This document shows, one piece after another, positions 24,801 through 32,972 of a stretch of DNA of 40,672 bases. The notes under the pieces are model-generated. The model made no database searches. It was given only the letters and a program-made list of their open reading frames with translations, and was not told the origin of the DNA. The DNA is from Lachnospiraceae bacterium. Its GTDB lineage: Bacteria > Bacillota > Clostridia > Lachnospirales > Lachnospiraceae. A program made the translations under genes and the position numbers. Position 1 is the first letter of the stretch. Every line of letters begins with the position of its first letter. The DNA lies in contig JAFUKJ010000105.1 in the NCBI GenBank assembly GCA_017467805.1, forward strand, positions 1 to 40,672. Direction: 5' to 3'.

Positions 24801-26957
24801 CTGCAGGAGCTTGGTGTGAATACTATCTGGATTACACCAATTGTAGAGAATATCGAGGACGTATTAGCTTGCGATGGTTATGAAGGTCAGTATAGTGCTG
24901 GTTATCATGGATATTGGGCAAATGACTTTACAACCTTAAATCAGCACCTTGGTACAGAGGAAGAGCTTAGCTCGTTGATTGATGCAATGCATGCGCGCGG
25001 CATGAAGCTGATGGTAGACGTAGTATTAAATCATGCAGGCTATGGCGCAGAGGATGAATTTAATAATACTTATATTGAAGATACTAAGATGCTTCGAGAT
25101 AAGAGTACAACTGTTAGCGGAGATGAGCAGAAGGATGGTCTTTCAGGCTTGCCTGACTTCGTAACAGAGAACCCCGAGGTAAGAGCGCTCTTAATCGAAT
25201 GGCAGACAGCATGGGTAAGCAAGTATGATATTGATTACTTTAGAGTAGATACTGTAAAGCATGTTGAGGATACTACATGGAAAGCATTCAAGAATGCATT
25301 AACTCTTGTAGACCCTGATTTCAAGATGATTGGTGAACATGCGGGTTCAGGTGCAATTACCAATGCAGGTCAGTTAGGAACAGGTCAGATGGATTCTATT
25401 CTTGACTTTGATTTTAACGACAAGACACTTGCTTTTGTAAAGGGCGAGTTTAGCAATGTTGAGAGCTTCTTAGAGAGCAGAAATGAAGTGATTGATAACA
25501 CTGCTACAGTAGGAAGCTTCTTAGGAAGCCATGATGAGGACGGTTTAATGTATCGTATGATGCAGGGAACCAATAATGGCGGTCTTGGCTTTGATGAAGA
25601 AAAGGCTTATGATTTGATGAAGGTAGCTGCGTCATTGCAGATAACAGCAAAGGGACAGCCTGTTATCTATTATGGTGAGGAGCTTGGTCAGACAGGTGCA
25701 AACAACTGGCCATATCAGGAGAATCGTTATGATTTTGATTGGTCAATTGCGAATGATGAGAATGAGATGCTGACACACTATGAGACTTTGTTAGATATCA
25801 GAAATGAGTATTCAGAGGTATTTGCAAAGGGTGACAGAGCTACTGTGAAGCTTGATGAGAGCAATGGTGTACTGGTTGTCAGCAGAGCATATGCAGATGA
25901 GACATTATATGTAGGCTTTAATGTAAATCAGTCAGAGGCTAAGGAGGTAACTCTTCCATTAGAAGCAGGTAAAGTGTTTGTTGACTTATATAGCGGCAAG
26001 ACATTTGTAGCAAATGAGAATGGTGAGGTAGTAGTAACGATTCCTGCGGCAACAGATGGCGGTACAGTAATTCTTAAGGAAGATGTGACACCTGAAGAAG
26101 AAAAGCCTGAGGATAAGCCATCAGAAGAGGAGACATCATCAGAGGAGGAGACACCGTCAGAGGAGAAGACACCATCAGAAGAGGAGACATCGTCAGAGGA
26201 GGAGACACCATCAGAAGAGGAGACACCGTCAGAAGAGGAGACATCGTCAGAAGAGGAGAAGCCTTCTGAGGAGGAAAAACCTTCTGTAGATGACAAGCCT
26301 GTAATTGATGGTGGTGTTGAAACTAAGCCATCTCCAGTAGCAAAGCCAGTAGTAGTTACAAGACCTGTAGTAGTTCCTACATCTTCAACAAAGCAGGAGC
26401 CTGCATACATTAAGATGGATGGAACGGTTGTAACAGGCTGGAGAGATGTTATCAGAGAGTCGATTAAGGATGCTGAGGCAAATCGCGTTCCTCTTGCAGG
26501 CAGTGTGGCAGATGCAGGAGTACAGAGCCTGATAGTAGACATTATGCTTGGCGAGAATACGATTAAGACAATTCCGTCTTCTGTGGTTAAGGAAATGGCA
26601 GCAAGTGGTGCAAGCTTCAGATTCCACTATGGTAAGGATGCGGCGATAGCAGTAACAAGTACAGCCTTAGCAGAGGTGGCAGGAAGTCTTGATTTGGATA
26701 TCCTGGTAGATAAGGATATGGATTTTGGTCAGAACTTTAAGTCAGTAGTATTGAATCCTCAGAAGGATACAATTTTTGGCGTTAAGCTTGCAGCAGCAGT
26801 TTTATTAGGTGAGGAATATGCTGGAAAGCCTGCATATATTTATCATAAGAACCTGTTAACTCAGGATATTGAGTTGATTTCAAGCTGCATTGTAGAAGAG
26901 AATGGTACAATTGCTGTATCTGGAATTGATTATACAGATTTGGTTATTCTATATTAG
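21840..26957 (+). CDS. secreted multi-domain GH13 starch enzyme (alpha-amylase/pullulanase type)
   Basis: 1705 residues. Signal peptide (KKKG..., hydrophobic core, cleavage after ANA), then a Glu/Thr/Val-rich linker (about 40-150). Two CBM48/E-set-like starch-binding domains follow (VTFWFYEEDGVDYSEVYVKG; VTFNYYGPTAKSVNLAGEMNGW), then CBM41/pullulanase-associated-like domains (TIYYCDETHQ...; YSRPVGDYEGWNIYSWN). The GH13 catalytic barrel starts near residue 935 (AVIYFAVTDRFFDG) and has nucleophile D1137 (YFRVDTVKH), acid/base E1166 (MIGEHAG) and D1232 (FLGSHDED). A Ser/Glu repeat linker and a C-terminal domain of about 190 residues end it. No LPxTG motif. It degrades starch outside the cell; whether it cuts alpha-1,4, alpha-1,6 or both cannot be told. 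Start follows AATAGGAGGAGCAAC. Confidence 0.94.
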   Translation: MRVVKKKGLHAKSVGHRVFAWILAAALAFSSCPIAANAEEESVQAEEVVEVSESMPDEIVLETVEFMSSEAEAEMAETLAGETEETESSFFYEDFGNVSETVTESAEKDTVEVIETAVVETETATEAETETQTEAAVLSVEPVQEAVVLANEVATVTKTCPTIGEDGKVTFWFYEEDGVDYSEVYVKGSWVSDWSQYYYMTEDTEQESVWSVEVLLALDKSYEYGIVADGNWKGDPMNPNSNGNAEILRNPVYTSDGSAKLYYYPQGDESVTLLYKTADAAEYQSIAMTKDGSHSALLSAVVSEQGEYEYCFEVNGTQSADKNCVDAKFSISKLPEDDASVMSPVINGTEVTFNYYGPTAKSVNLAGEMNGWSSSADALTYNSETGFWSVTKTLAPGKYEYKFVVDEKNWTCDSRNQATSNGNSVFYVAGLVSKTLNVESGQSVTLPAELTLYDAAGNASSVAPVYEIESTYADVLTITDGAITVPASFSSTYFKVIASYGDYSVDIYVDVIAAIYNYTIYYCDETHQSTDTASLWIWTDGVNGQQYFFDEAVTLDDGKTWLKAEVSVPYTTLNIIPRAYADWSWQDADKYFDNSTTLDKNAELYLVKGDSTVYTELPDLEEKEGRYVLIEYSRPVGDYEGWNIYSWNTGYGSEVTVNFEEIDGKMVAFVPVVDTKESISFCMRRSEEGSAWAEKDGGDHTAVIPLDQTIVKVQFEQGTGVVGNLPYNNGYTTDVVNGKITFTYRDDKLYKAYEEEALEGKVVLVLDGSEYVMSYDEANERYTYTAKLESGKHAYAYKVDGQLIIDKYNDETVEVEGVTYSAYEYITFDAKLTAKVTPASIDYNDNAVLELSVDAGEDTNAIEITEAYVDLSALGLSNNLKLDTSLMAGTIAVKDSIAVGEKELPVVAKDQYGNIYKTTANVTVTPRQSAADDFAWDEAVIYFAVTDRFFDGNTANNDAYGTGTYNPEMGSMYHGGDLAGLEAKLDYLQELGVNTIWITPIVENIEDVLACDGYEGQYSAGYHGYWANDFTTLNQHLGTEEELSSLIDAMHARGMKLMVDVVLNHAGYGAEDEFNNTYIEDTKMLRDKSTTVSGDEQKDGLSGLPDFVTENPEVRALLIEWQTAWVSKYDIDYFRVDTVKHVEDTTWKAFKNALTLVDPDFKMIGEHAGSGAITNAGQLGTGQMDSILDFDFNDKTLAFVKGEFSNVESFLESRNEVIDNTATVGSFLGSHDEDGLMYRMMQGTNNGGLGFDEEKAYDLMKVAASLQITAKGQPVIYYGEELGQTGANNWPYQENRYDFDWSIANDENEMLTHYETLLDIRNEYSEVFAKGDRATVKLDESNGVLVVSRAYADETLYVGFNVNQSEAKEVTLPLEAGKVFVDLYSGKTFVANENGEVVVTIPAATDGGTVILKEDVTPEEEKPEDKPSEEETSSEEETPSEEKTPSEEETSSEEETPSEEETPSEEETSSEEEKPSEEEKPSVDDKPVIDGGVETKPSPVAKPVVVTRPVVVPTSSTKQEPAYIKMDGTVVTGWRDVIRESIKDAEANRVPLAGSVADAGVQSLIVDIMLGENTIKTIPSSVVKEMAASGASFRFHYGKDAAIAVTSTALAEVAGSLDLDILVDKDMDFGQNFKSVVLNPQKDTIFGVKLAAAVLLGEEYAGKPAYIYHKNLLTQDIELISSCIVEENGTIAVSGIDYTDLVILY
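22125..22136. promoter_or_regulatory. second LacI-type palindrome, inside the GH13 gene
   Basis: GGAAACGTTTCC, a perfect 12-bp palindrome with the same AAACGTTT core as the promoter operator. Centre-to-centre distance is 362 bp. It lies in the non-conserved linker-coding part, where codon choice is free. A repressor loop between both sites is possible. Confidence 0.5.
26110..26290 (+). repeat. Ser/Glu/Pro-Thr tandem repeat in the GH13 gene
   Basis: About eight imperfect 18-bp repeats of the type (P/S)SEEE(T/K), coding a flexible linker between the catalytic domain and the C-terminal domain. Near-identical codons (TCAGAAGAGGAGACA) suggest slippage and length variation between strains. Confidence 0.88.
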
Positions 26958-26979
26958 TATATGGTGCATAATAAAACAA

Positions 26980-27016
26980 AAAAGCGGAGTCTGGTGATAA
27001 CCAGACTTCGCTTTTA
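26980..27016 (+). terminator. intrinsic terminator after the GH13 gene
   Basis: 15-bp stem AAAAGCGGAGTCTGG / CCAGACTTCGCTTTT (26980-26994 with 27001-27015) with one G-U pair, 6-nt loop, T4 at the end. Confidence 0.9.
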
Positions 27017-27042
27017 CTATTCTCAAAGTGGAAAAATTAGGA

Positions 27043-27048
27043 TATAAT
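27043..27048 (+). promoter_or_regulatory. -10 element of the PBP-GGDEF gene
   Basis: TATAAT at 27043-27048. A poor -35 (TTCTCA, 27020-27025) is at 17-bp spacing. The site is 43 bp before the ATG. Confidence 0.5.
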
Positions 27049-27091
27049 ATATTTAATGGGCTAAAATTGGTCTTTTATTGTGAGGTATTTT

Positions 27092-28969
27092 ATGGGAAGG
27101 GTTAAAAAGATTGCATTAATCATTTGTGCATCTAATTTTGAAAGACAAAAGAGAGTGGTTCATGAGGTTCATGAAGCACTTAGTAGCATGGGCGATTATG
27201 CACTATATGTATTTACAAATTATGGTATATATGTTGGTGACAGTCCATATATCAGAGGTGCAAAGTCGATATATGAATTATTGAAGTTGCATGATTTTGA
27301 TGGATGTATTATAGATAGCAATCTTGGCAATCCCGACATGGAATGTGAGCTTGTAAGCGGATTAAAGCAGTGTGGGATTCCTGTGATAGGTTTGAATGTT
27401 ATTCTCGATGATATTCCGTTTTCTATTCTGGATGGTTATTCAGCACAGGTAAAGTTGATGGAACATCTGATTTTTGAGCATCATTGCACGAAGATTAATT
27501 TTGTGGGCTTTTATGGTGCAGATATATTTACAGACCAGGCATTGGCTGCTTATAAGGATTCACTGGAAAAAGCGGGGCTTCCTTATGAAGAGAGACGTGT
27601 CATTAAACAAAGGGTTTCCATAGAGAATGGCAGGGATTTGTATCATACTTTCAAGGAGCGCGGTACGGATGATGCCGAGGCGACGATATGCTTGCATGAT
27701 GTAATGGCGATTGGTTTGTGTTTGGAGATGGCGGATAGAGGTCTTTCTGTTCCTGAGGATATGCTTTTATGTACATTGAACTATAGTGCGAACAGTATTG
27801 GATTCAGACCGTCTCTGACTGGTATAGACAGGCAGGACGAATATGTATCGCGAAAAGCCTGTGAGCTTTTGTGCGACATGCTGGAAGGGCGTGAGGTACC
27901 TCGTGAAAATTATTACGAGGGGCAGATTTTCTACGGACAAAGCTGTGCATGTGTTTCAAATAATGTAGAATATGAGAATGGTATTTATCAGGATATCATT
28001 TTAAATAAGATAGAAGCTGGCAGTCAGATTAGTTTGATGATGAACTATAATGATGCATTGGAGACGGTAGAGTCTTTGCAGGAGCTTGGTAATAATATCT
28101 TCAATATTATGCAAGGACAAAAGGGACGAGAGTTCCTGATGTGTTTTAATAAGAGAGATATCGGATATATTTTGAATGAAGTAGATGAATTACCGACAGA
28201 TGAGGCGCATCCTTTTGATGAAGAGATGGTTGTAATTATCGGTAATACCAAGGAGCAGGGGCGTATTTCGGGGATGGAATATGCATTGAAGGATTTGTTC
28301 CCGATGTCGCCAAAGTCAGGGGATATATTTATTCTGATGCCTGTGCATCGTAATGACAGGGTGTATGGCTATGTAGTATTTATCAATAATTATATACCGA
28401 TAGATATGTATAATCATCGAATCCTGCATGAGAGCATTTGTACAAGTATTGAGAATCTTCGCAGGCAAATGATTCTGAGAAACAGTATCAGAGAGCTGGA
28501 TGAATTACATATGCATGATGCTTTGACAGGCTTATATAATCGTTATGCCCAGGAGCGCTATGCGAATCGTTATATCGGTACAGGTAATTATACTGTGGTA
28601 ATGATTGATATGGACGGACTGAAGAATATTAATGATACCTACGGACATCTTGCAGGTAATAATGCATTGAGTATTATGGCGGATGCGTTGAGAGACTGTG
28701 TGGATATGTCAGACCTTTTGATAAGATATGCGGGAGATGAGTTCCTCATTATATCTTATAATACGAATCAGGAGTATTGGGGTGGATTTAGTGAGCGTTT
28801 GAATGCTACATTAGCAAATTATGTGCATCTGCAGAAGCTTCCATATGAATTAGGTGCGAGTGTTGGTTATCATATTTCTCAGGATACGGAAGATATAAGC
28901 TTTGATGATTGCTATCAACAGGCGGATTCTAAGATGTATCTTAATAAGCAGGCAAGAAAAGTGAAATAA
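27092..28969 (+). CDS. LacI-like periplasmic-binding-fold sensor fused to GGDEF
   Basis: 625 residues from ATG 27092, which follows GAGGTATTTT; a GTG at 27080 is an alternative. Residues 1 to about 275 have the type I periplasmic-binding fold used as the effector domain of LacI/GalR repressors (KKIALIICASNFERQK, HDFDGCIIDSNLG, ENGRDLY..., PEDMLLCTLNY) but no helix-turn-helix and no signal peptide or span, so it is a cytoplasmic sensor. A GAF-like middle part (about 305-460) leads to a GGDEF domain (HDALTGLYNRYAQERY, VVMIDMDGLKNINDTYGH, IRYAGDEFLI). The signature reads AGDEF, a form found in some active diguanylate cyclases; the inhibitory RxxD site is DMSD. Next to a starch enzyme, it may translate a sugar signal into c-di-GMP; that is inference. 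Confidence 0.87.
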   Translation: MGRVKKIALIICASNFERQKRVVHEVHEALSSMGDYALYVFTNYGIYVGDSPYIRGAKSIYELLKLHDFDGCIIDSNLGNPDMECELVSGLKQCGIPVIGLNVILDDIPFSILDGYSAQVKLMEHLIFEHHCTKINFVGFYGADIFTDQALAAYKDSLEKAGLPYEERRVIKQRVSIENGRDLYHTFKERGTDDAEATICLHDVMAIGLCLEMADRGLSVPEDMLLCTLNYSANSIGFRPSLTGIDRQDEYVSRKACELLCDMLEGREVPRENYYEGQIFYGQSCACVSNNVEYENGIYQDIILNKIEAGSQISLMMNYNDALETVESLQELGNNIFNIMQGQKGREFLMCFNKRDIGYILNEVDELPTDEAHPFDEEMVVIIGNTKEQGRISGMEYALKDLFPMSPKSGDIFILMPVHRNDRVYGYVVFINNYIPIDMYNHRILHESICTSIENLRRQMILRNSIRELDELHMHDALTGLYNRYAQERYANRYIGTGNYTVVMIDMDGLKNINDTYGHLAGNNALSIMADALRDCVDMSDLLIRYAGDEFLIISYNTNQEYWGGFSERLNATLANYVHLQKLPYELGASVGYHISQDTEDISFDDCYQQADSKMYLNKQARKVK

Positions 28970-28979
28970 TAAATAAAAG

Positions 28980-29012
28980 AAAGATGTTGCTTTAATAGGT
29001 GACATCTTTTTT
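28980..29012 (+). terminator. terminator after the PBP-GGDEF gene
   Basis: Stem AAAGATGT / ACATCTTT (28980-28987 with 29002-29009), 14-nt loop, T7 downstream. Confidence 0.8.
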
Positions 29013-29143
29013 TGATACGGAATATATGAAATATAATATGAGGGTATGCATAATTTGCTGATGTGTGCAGTGAAGCTAAGAATGGGTATATGAAAATGTA
29101 TATACCTCGAATGTGATAAAATATAGCGGATTTGCAAAGGTCG

Positions 29144-29152
29144 TGCTATAAT
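29144..29152 (+). promoter_or_regulatory. extended -10 promoter of the LysR gene
   Basis: TGCTATAAT (TG 29144-29145, TATAAT 29147-29152). No fitting -35. The leader of about 50 nt has an AT hairpin TATATAT/ATATATA (29161-29178). Upstream, GGTATAT/ATATACC near 29085-29106 could be a regulator site. Confidence 0.6.
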
Positions 29153-29208
29153 ACAGGCGTATATATAAAAATATATATGGAGTAATAATAAGAGAGAAGG
29201 TTAAGTGT

Positions 29209-30138
29209 ATGAATACTTTGTATTTAAATTATGCACTTGAAGTGGAAAAGACAGGTTCTATTTCTCAGGCATCACAGAATTTGTTTATGGCACAACCGAA
29301 TTTAAGTAAGGCAATAAGAGATTTAGAGAGTGATTTAGGTTATAAGATTTTCAATAGAACAAATAGCGGTGTAGTGGTAACTGAAAAGGGAACGGAATTT
29401 CTGTATCATGCGAAAAAGGTAACAGAGCAGCTGGCTGAAATGGAGAAAATTTCTGGAAGAGAAGATTCAGAAAGTACAAGATTCAAGATTTCTATTCCAA
29501 GAGGCAGTTATATTGCAAATGGTTTTACTGCTTTTGTGTCCGCGTTGCAAATATCGCACGGAATGGATATTACAATTAATGAAACAAATACATTAAGAAC
29601 TATTTCAAATGTTGCGGACAAAGGATATAATATGGGAATTATCCGCTATCCGTTATCAGATGAAGAAAGTATAAAGAGTCTACTAAAGAGTAATAAACTA
29701 GAGCAGGAGACTATCTGGGAGTTTGAGTATGTGCTTGTTATGTCAAAGTGTCATCCGTTAGCGAAGAAGGAGAATCTGCATGTAGAGGATTTAGAGGAGT
29801 ATACAAAGATTACACATGCAGATATTGACATTCCGCATGCCAAAAATGAGCGAAATGAAAAGACCCAGCATATGCATAAGACAATCTATGTTTATGAACG
29901 AGGCAGTCAGTTTGACCTTCTGGCAAATGTTCCCACAACTTATATGTGGGTTTCCCCTATACCTGATTCGTATCTGGAGAAGAATCACTTGGTACAGAGA
30001 GCCTGCAAAGCGCAAAATAATCGTTATAAGGATGTGTTGATTTATAGAAGAGATTATAAATTGGGAGAATATGATAAGTTATTTCAAAATAAGATTTATG
30101 AATCGAAGGTTGATGTGGCATCAGCTAAATATAATTAG
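29209..30138 (+). CDS. LysR-family transcriptional regulator
   Basis: 309 residues. The N-terminal winged helix is classic LysR: LNYALEVEKTGSISQASQNLFMAQPNLSKAIRDLE...GYKIFNRTNSGVVVTEKG. The rest (about 90-300) is a type II periplasmic-binding effector domain, rather diverged. LysR proteins usually control a neighbouring gene in response to a small molecule. The FNT channel gene 120 bp downstream is the likely target or partner, although a strong terminator lies between. Start follows AGAAGGTTAAGTGT. Confidence 0.92.
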   Translation: MNTLYLNYALEVEKTGSISQASQNLFMAQPNLSKAIRDLESDLGYKIFNRTNSGVVVTEKGTEFLYHAKKVTEQLAEMEKISGREDSESTRFKISIPRGSYIANGFTAFVSALQISHGMDITINETNTLRTISNVADKGYNMGIIRYPLSDEESIKSLLKSNKLEQETIWEFEYVLVMSKCHPLAKKENLHVEDLEEYTKITHADIDIPHAKNERNEKTQHMHKTIYVYERGSQFDLLANVPTTYMWVSPIPDSYLEKNHLVQRACKAQNNRYKDVLIYRRDYKLGEYDKLFQNKIYESKVDVASAKYN

Positions 30139-30144
30139 AGCAAT

Positions 30145-30191
30145 AGAAGCATTAGTATATGGAATGGTATATACTGATGCTTCTTTTTTTA
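30145..30191 (+). terminator. intrinsic terminator after the LysR gene
   Basis: 16-bp stem, 30145-30160 with 30169-30184, one G-U pair, 8-nt loop, followed by T7. Confidence 0.93.
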
Positions 30192-30258
30192 TATTTCCAT
30201 AAACAACAAAAATTTGATAGGATACGAGAGGTAAAAAAATAGCACGAGGAGAAAAAAA

Positions 30259-31164
30259 GTGGAAGGTTATTTATCTGCAAAAGAATCAGTAGAGAAGTAT
30301 ATAGAAGGTTCTCAGGTGAAGTTCCAAATGTCATTTTTACAATTATTCTGTAAAGCCATTCTGGCAGGGGCAATGATTGCTTTTGGAGCTGCGGCTAGTA
30401 GTGTGGCAGCCCATACCGTTTCAGATGTAGGTTTAGCAAGACTGGCGGCGGCAGTTGTGTTTCCTGTAGGACTAATGATGGTTATTTTGCTTGGAGCAGA
30501 GTTGTTTACAGGCGATTGTATGATTGCAATGAGTGTTATGGATGGGAAACAAAAGCTTGGTGATTTGATTCGTGTTCTATTCATTGTATATTTTGGAAAT
30601 TTTGTAGGGGCAACAATGCTGGCAGTGGGAATTTCATTAAGTGGTCAGCTTGACTATTCCGCAGGAATGCTCGGAGCATACACGATTAAGGTTGCGATAG
30701 GAAAGACAAATATATCATTTGAACAGGGAATTGTGTCAGGGATATTATGTAACATTTTGGTATGTGCAGCAGTATTAATGGCTGGTTGTGCAAAGGATGT
30801 TACAGGGAAATTAATGGCTTCATTTTTTACAATTATGCTCTTTGTTACAGCTGGATTTGAACACTGTGTTGCTAATATGTATTATATAACGGCAGGCCTT
30901 CTTGCAAAGAGAAATTCTGAATATGTAAGGTTGGCAATGGAGACATATGGTTATTCTCAGGATAAGCTGGATAGCCTGAATCTCACAAATTATTTAGTTA
31001 CTAATTTGGTTCCTGTGACGATAGGTAATATATTAGGTGGTATTCTCTTTTTGGCTGTGCCAATGTACTGCCTGAATATACAAAAGGAAAAGAAAATTAA
31101 GGTTGAAGTAAAGGAGAAAAGAGATGTTATATGTACAACAGTTTTTGCAGACTCTGCTCATTGA
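30259..31164 (+). CDS. FNT-family formate/nitrite-type channel, first
   Basis: 301 residues, six membrane spans. FNT hallmarks: KAILAGAMIAFGAAAS near the start, LGAELFTGDCM (first pore loop region), VSGILCNILVCAA, and GFEHCVANMYY, which carries the pore His. FNT proteins are pentameric and pass formate, nitrite, lactate or hydrosulfide. The text is closer to FocA than NirC, but the substrate is not fixed by sequence. Starts with GTG after GAGGAGAAAAAAA. Its end is overlapped by a small membrane protein gene. A second FNT gene lies at 33636. Confidence 0.93.
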   Translation: MEGYLSAKESVEKYIEGSQVKFQMSFLQLFCKAILAGAMIAFGAAASSVAAHTVSDVGLARLAAAVVFPVGLMMVILLGAELFTGDCMIAMSVMDGKQKLGDLIRVLFIVYFGNFVGATMLAVGISLSGQLDYSAGMLGAYTIKVAIGKTNISFEQGIVSGILCNILVCAAVLMAGCAKDVTGKLMASFFTIMLFVTAGFEHCVANMYYITAGLLAKRNSEYVRLAMETYGYSQDKLDSLNLTNYLVTNLVPVTIGNILGGILFLAVPMYCLNIQKEKKIKVEVKEKRDVICTTVFADSAH

Positions 31165-31243
31165 GGTAGTAGGTGTTGCTGGTACAGCAGCGGTTCTTTA
31201 TCTGTATTGGAACACAATTACAAAGAAAAAAGCAAATAAGTAA
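31124..31243 (+). CDS. 39-residue single-span membrane microprotein
   Basis: A small gene overlapping the FNT 3' end by 41 bp in another frame. ATG 31124 follows AAGGAGAAAAGAG, a perfect ribosome binding site at the right distance. The protein starts MLYVQQFLQTLLIEVVGVAG, has one hydrophobic span (about 10-28) and ends with a basic tail TKKKANK. Positive-inside rule predicts N-out, C-in. The position suggests a partner or regulator of the FNT channel. I know no named family; the good site and the terminator 7 bp after its stop support a real gene. Confidence 0.72.
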   Translation: MLYVQQFLQTLLIEVVGVAGTAAVLYLYWNTITKKKANK

Positions 31244-31250
31244 TGTAAAA

Positions 31251-31281
31251 AAAGCATGTGCATTTAATATGCACATGCTTT
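31251..31281. terminator. bidirectional terminator between FNT and OFA genes
   Basis: Perfect 13-bp stem AAAGCATGTGCAT / ATGCACATGCTTT (31251-31263 with 31269-31281), 5-nt loop. On the minus strand it is followed by U7 (from 31253 downward), so it ends the OFA gene best; on the plus strand the T-tract is short. Confidence 0.9.
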
Positions 31282-31294
31282 CTATGTATAGATA

Positions 31295-32608
31295 TTAGTT
31301 CTCTTTCTTAGACTTAACGAAGAATAAGCTCATGAGAAGTGCAACAATGTAAAGTACAATTGTTACATAGAGTACTGTCTGGTATCCTGTAGGGTTAACC
31401 ATGTAACCGTCAACCTCAACCTGCTCACCAAAGTTATTAACAATCCATGTAGCAAGCTGGTTACCTGTAAGACCTGCAAAGCCCCATGCTGATAATGTAA
31501 TACCGTGAAGAGCTGAGATACTTCCCATACCATAGTTATCTGAAAGTAATGTTGGTACGTTAGAGAAGCCTCCGCCGTAGCCTGCGTTTACAGCCATGAT
31601 TAAGATAAGTACAAGTGCTGTTAAGCCTATGTTACCGTTACCGTTTGCAATACCACCTGTTAATATTACAAGTCCTGTAAATGCAATAGAAACGATGAAG
31701 ATAATCTTGTAAACTGTATTTCTGTCCTTCATTGTATCAGCCCATGCAGATAAACCAAGACGTCCGCCTGCATTGAAGATAGCAGATACTGTAGAGATAA
31801 TACCTACAGAAGCAGCAAGACCAAGACACTTAACAATAGCCTTCTCCTGAGAGATTAATGCAAGACCACATGTGATATTGATGTAGAACATTAACCAGAT
31901 ACCGATGTAGTTTGTAATAGGTCTTGTCTTAATAACCTCGATGATGCTTGGCTTCTTCTCATCGCCTGAAGGCTCATGCCATCCTTCTGGCTTCTTTAAT
32001 AATAAATGTCCAACGAACATCATTACAAAGTATACACAAGCAAGGATAAGAAACATCTGCCAGATACCATTCTCGCCAAGGCTCTCAAGAAGTGTCTGCA
32101 TAATTGGGCTTGCGATAGCCTTAGCAGCACCAAAACCTGCTACAGCAAGACCTGTTGCAAGACCCTTACGGTCTGCGAACCAAAGCATAAGTGTCTTAAC
32201 TGGTGAAAGATAACCTGTACCAAGACCAACACCCATGATGAAACCATAGCATACATAAATTCCGATAAGAGCTACGAGGCTACCCTGATGTGAACCACCG
32301 TACCAAATAAAGAATCCTGTACCAGCCATACCCACTGCGAAGCAGATAGTAGCGATTAATGAAGACTTGTGAATATCCTTCTCAACAATATTTCCTAAGA
32401 ATGCAGCTGACATTCCTAAGAAGAAGATAGCGAAGCTGAATGCCCACTCAGTTGCGCTCTTTGTGTGTCCGATGTACTCGGCGATTTCCTGGCTGAAGAT
32501 AGACCAGCAATATACAGTACCGATACTACAGTGAAGTAATAAGGCAGGAATTGCAGCTCTAATCCACTTGTTGGTGCGCCAGCCACCAGTTTTCTTAGTG
32601 TTTTCCAT
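31295..32608 (-). CDS. OFA-family major facilitator (oxalate/formate antiporter-like)
   Basis: 437 residues, 12 spans. OFA-type MFS text: IRAAIPALLLHCSIGTVYCWSIF, AFSFAIFFLGMSAAFLG, GVGLGTGYLSPVKTLMLWFADRKGLATGLAV. The family exchanges small carboxylates such as oxalate, formate or lactate. Its neighbours are two formate/nitrite-type channels, which fits a shared small-acid substrate. It is convergent with the first FNT gene and divergent from the XRE regulator gene. Start follows AGAAAGGACATATGAATT. The codon use is richer in GC than nearby genes (a highly expressed look). Confidence 0.9.
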   Translation of the reverse strand: MENTKKTGGWRTNKWIRAAIPALLLHCSIGTVYCWSIFSQEIAEYIGHTKSATEWAFSFAIFFLGMSAAFLGNIVEKDIHKSSLIATICFAVGMAGTGFFIWYGGSHQGSLVALIGIYVCYGFIMGVGLGTGYLSPVKTLMLWFADRKGLATGLAVAGFGAAKAIASPIMQTLLESLGENGIWQMFLILACVYFVMMFVGHLLLKKPEGWHEPSGDEKKPSIIEVIKTRPITNYIGIWLMFYINITCGLALISQEKAIVKCLGLAASVGIISTVSAIFNAGGRLGLSAWADTMKDRNTVYKIIFIVSIAFTGLVILTGGIANGNGNIGLTALVLILIMAVNAGYGGGFSNVPTLLSDNYGMGSISALHGITLSAWGFAGLTGNQLATWIVNNFGEQVEVDGYMVNPTGYQTVLYVTIVLYIVALLMSLFFVKSKKEN

Positions 32609-32972
32609 AATTCATATGTCCTTTCTGAATTGATGCAGAATGCGTCAATTTTTTTAATTTAAATTAGGATTCTACCCGAAAAAATTATAAATCGGTATCT
32701 GCATTATAATAGGAAATAACAGATGAATCCTTAAATTTATATAACCTTATATATATTATCATATACAAAAGTGGTTTGCAATAAAAGTCATAAGAAAGTA
32801 TAAAAACAATTAAATTACTATAAAGAAAAATAAAAAAAGAATGCAAAAAGCGACAAAATTAGAGCGTGATAAAGTTGCGTATTGCAACAAATGAAATTTT
32901 GTGTTATATTAAAACATATCGTTATTATATGAGATTTGTTATGGCAGTCATATCTGATTGGAGGTATATAAG
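32609..32972. other. divergent regulatory region between OFA and XRE genes
   Basis: 364 bp, very AT-rich. A dyad TTGA...TCAA (about 32623-32648) lies in the OFA leader. On the minus strand TATAAT (32708-32703) is a possible OFA -10 without a good -35. The plus-strand promoter of the XRE gene is at 32882-32910. No ORF. Confidence 0.5.
32874..32910 (+). promoter_or_regulatory. promoter of the XRE gene with overlapping dyad
   Basis: TTGCAA (32882-32887), 17-bp spacer, TATATT (32905-32910) with TG one base before. A dyad GTTGC-GTATT-GCAAC (32874-32888) overlaps the -35, a plausible autoregulatory operator. Confidence 0.68.
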
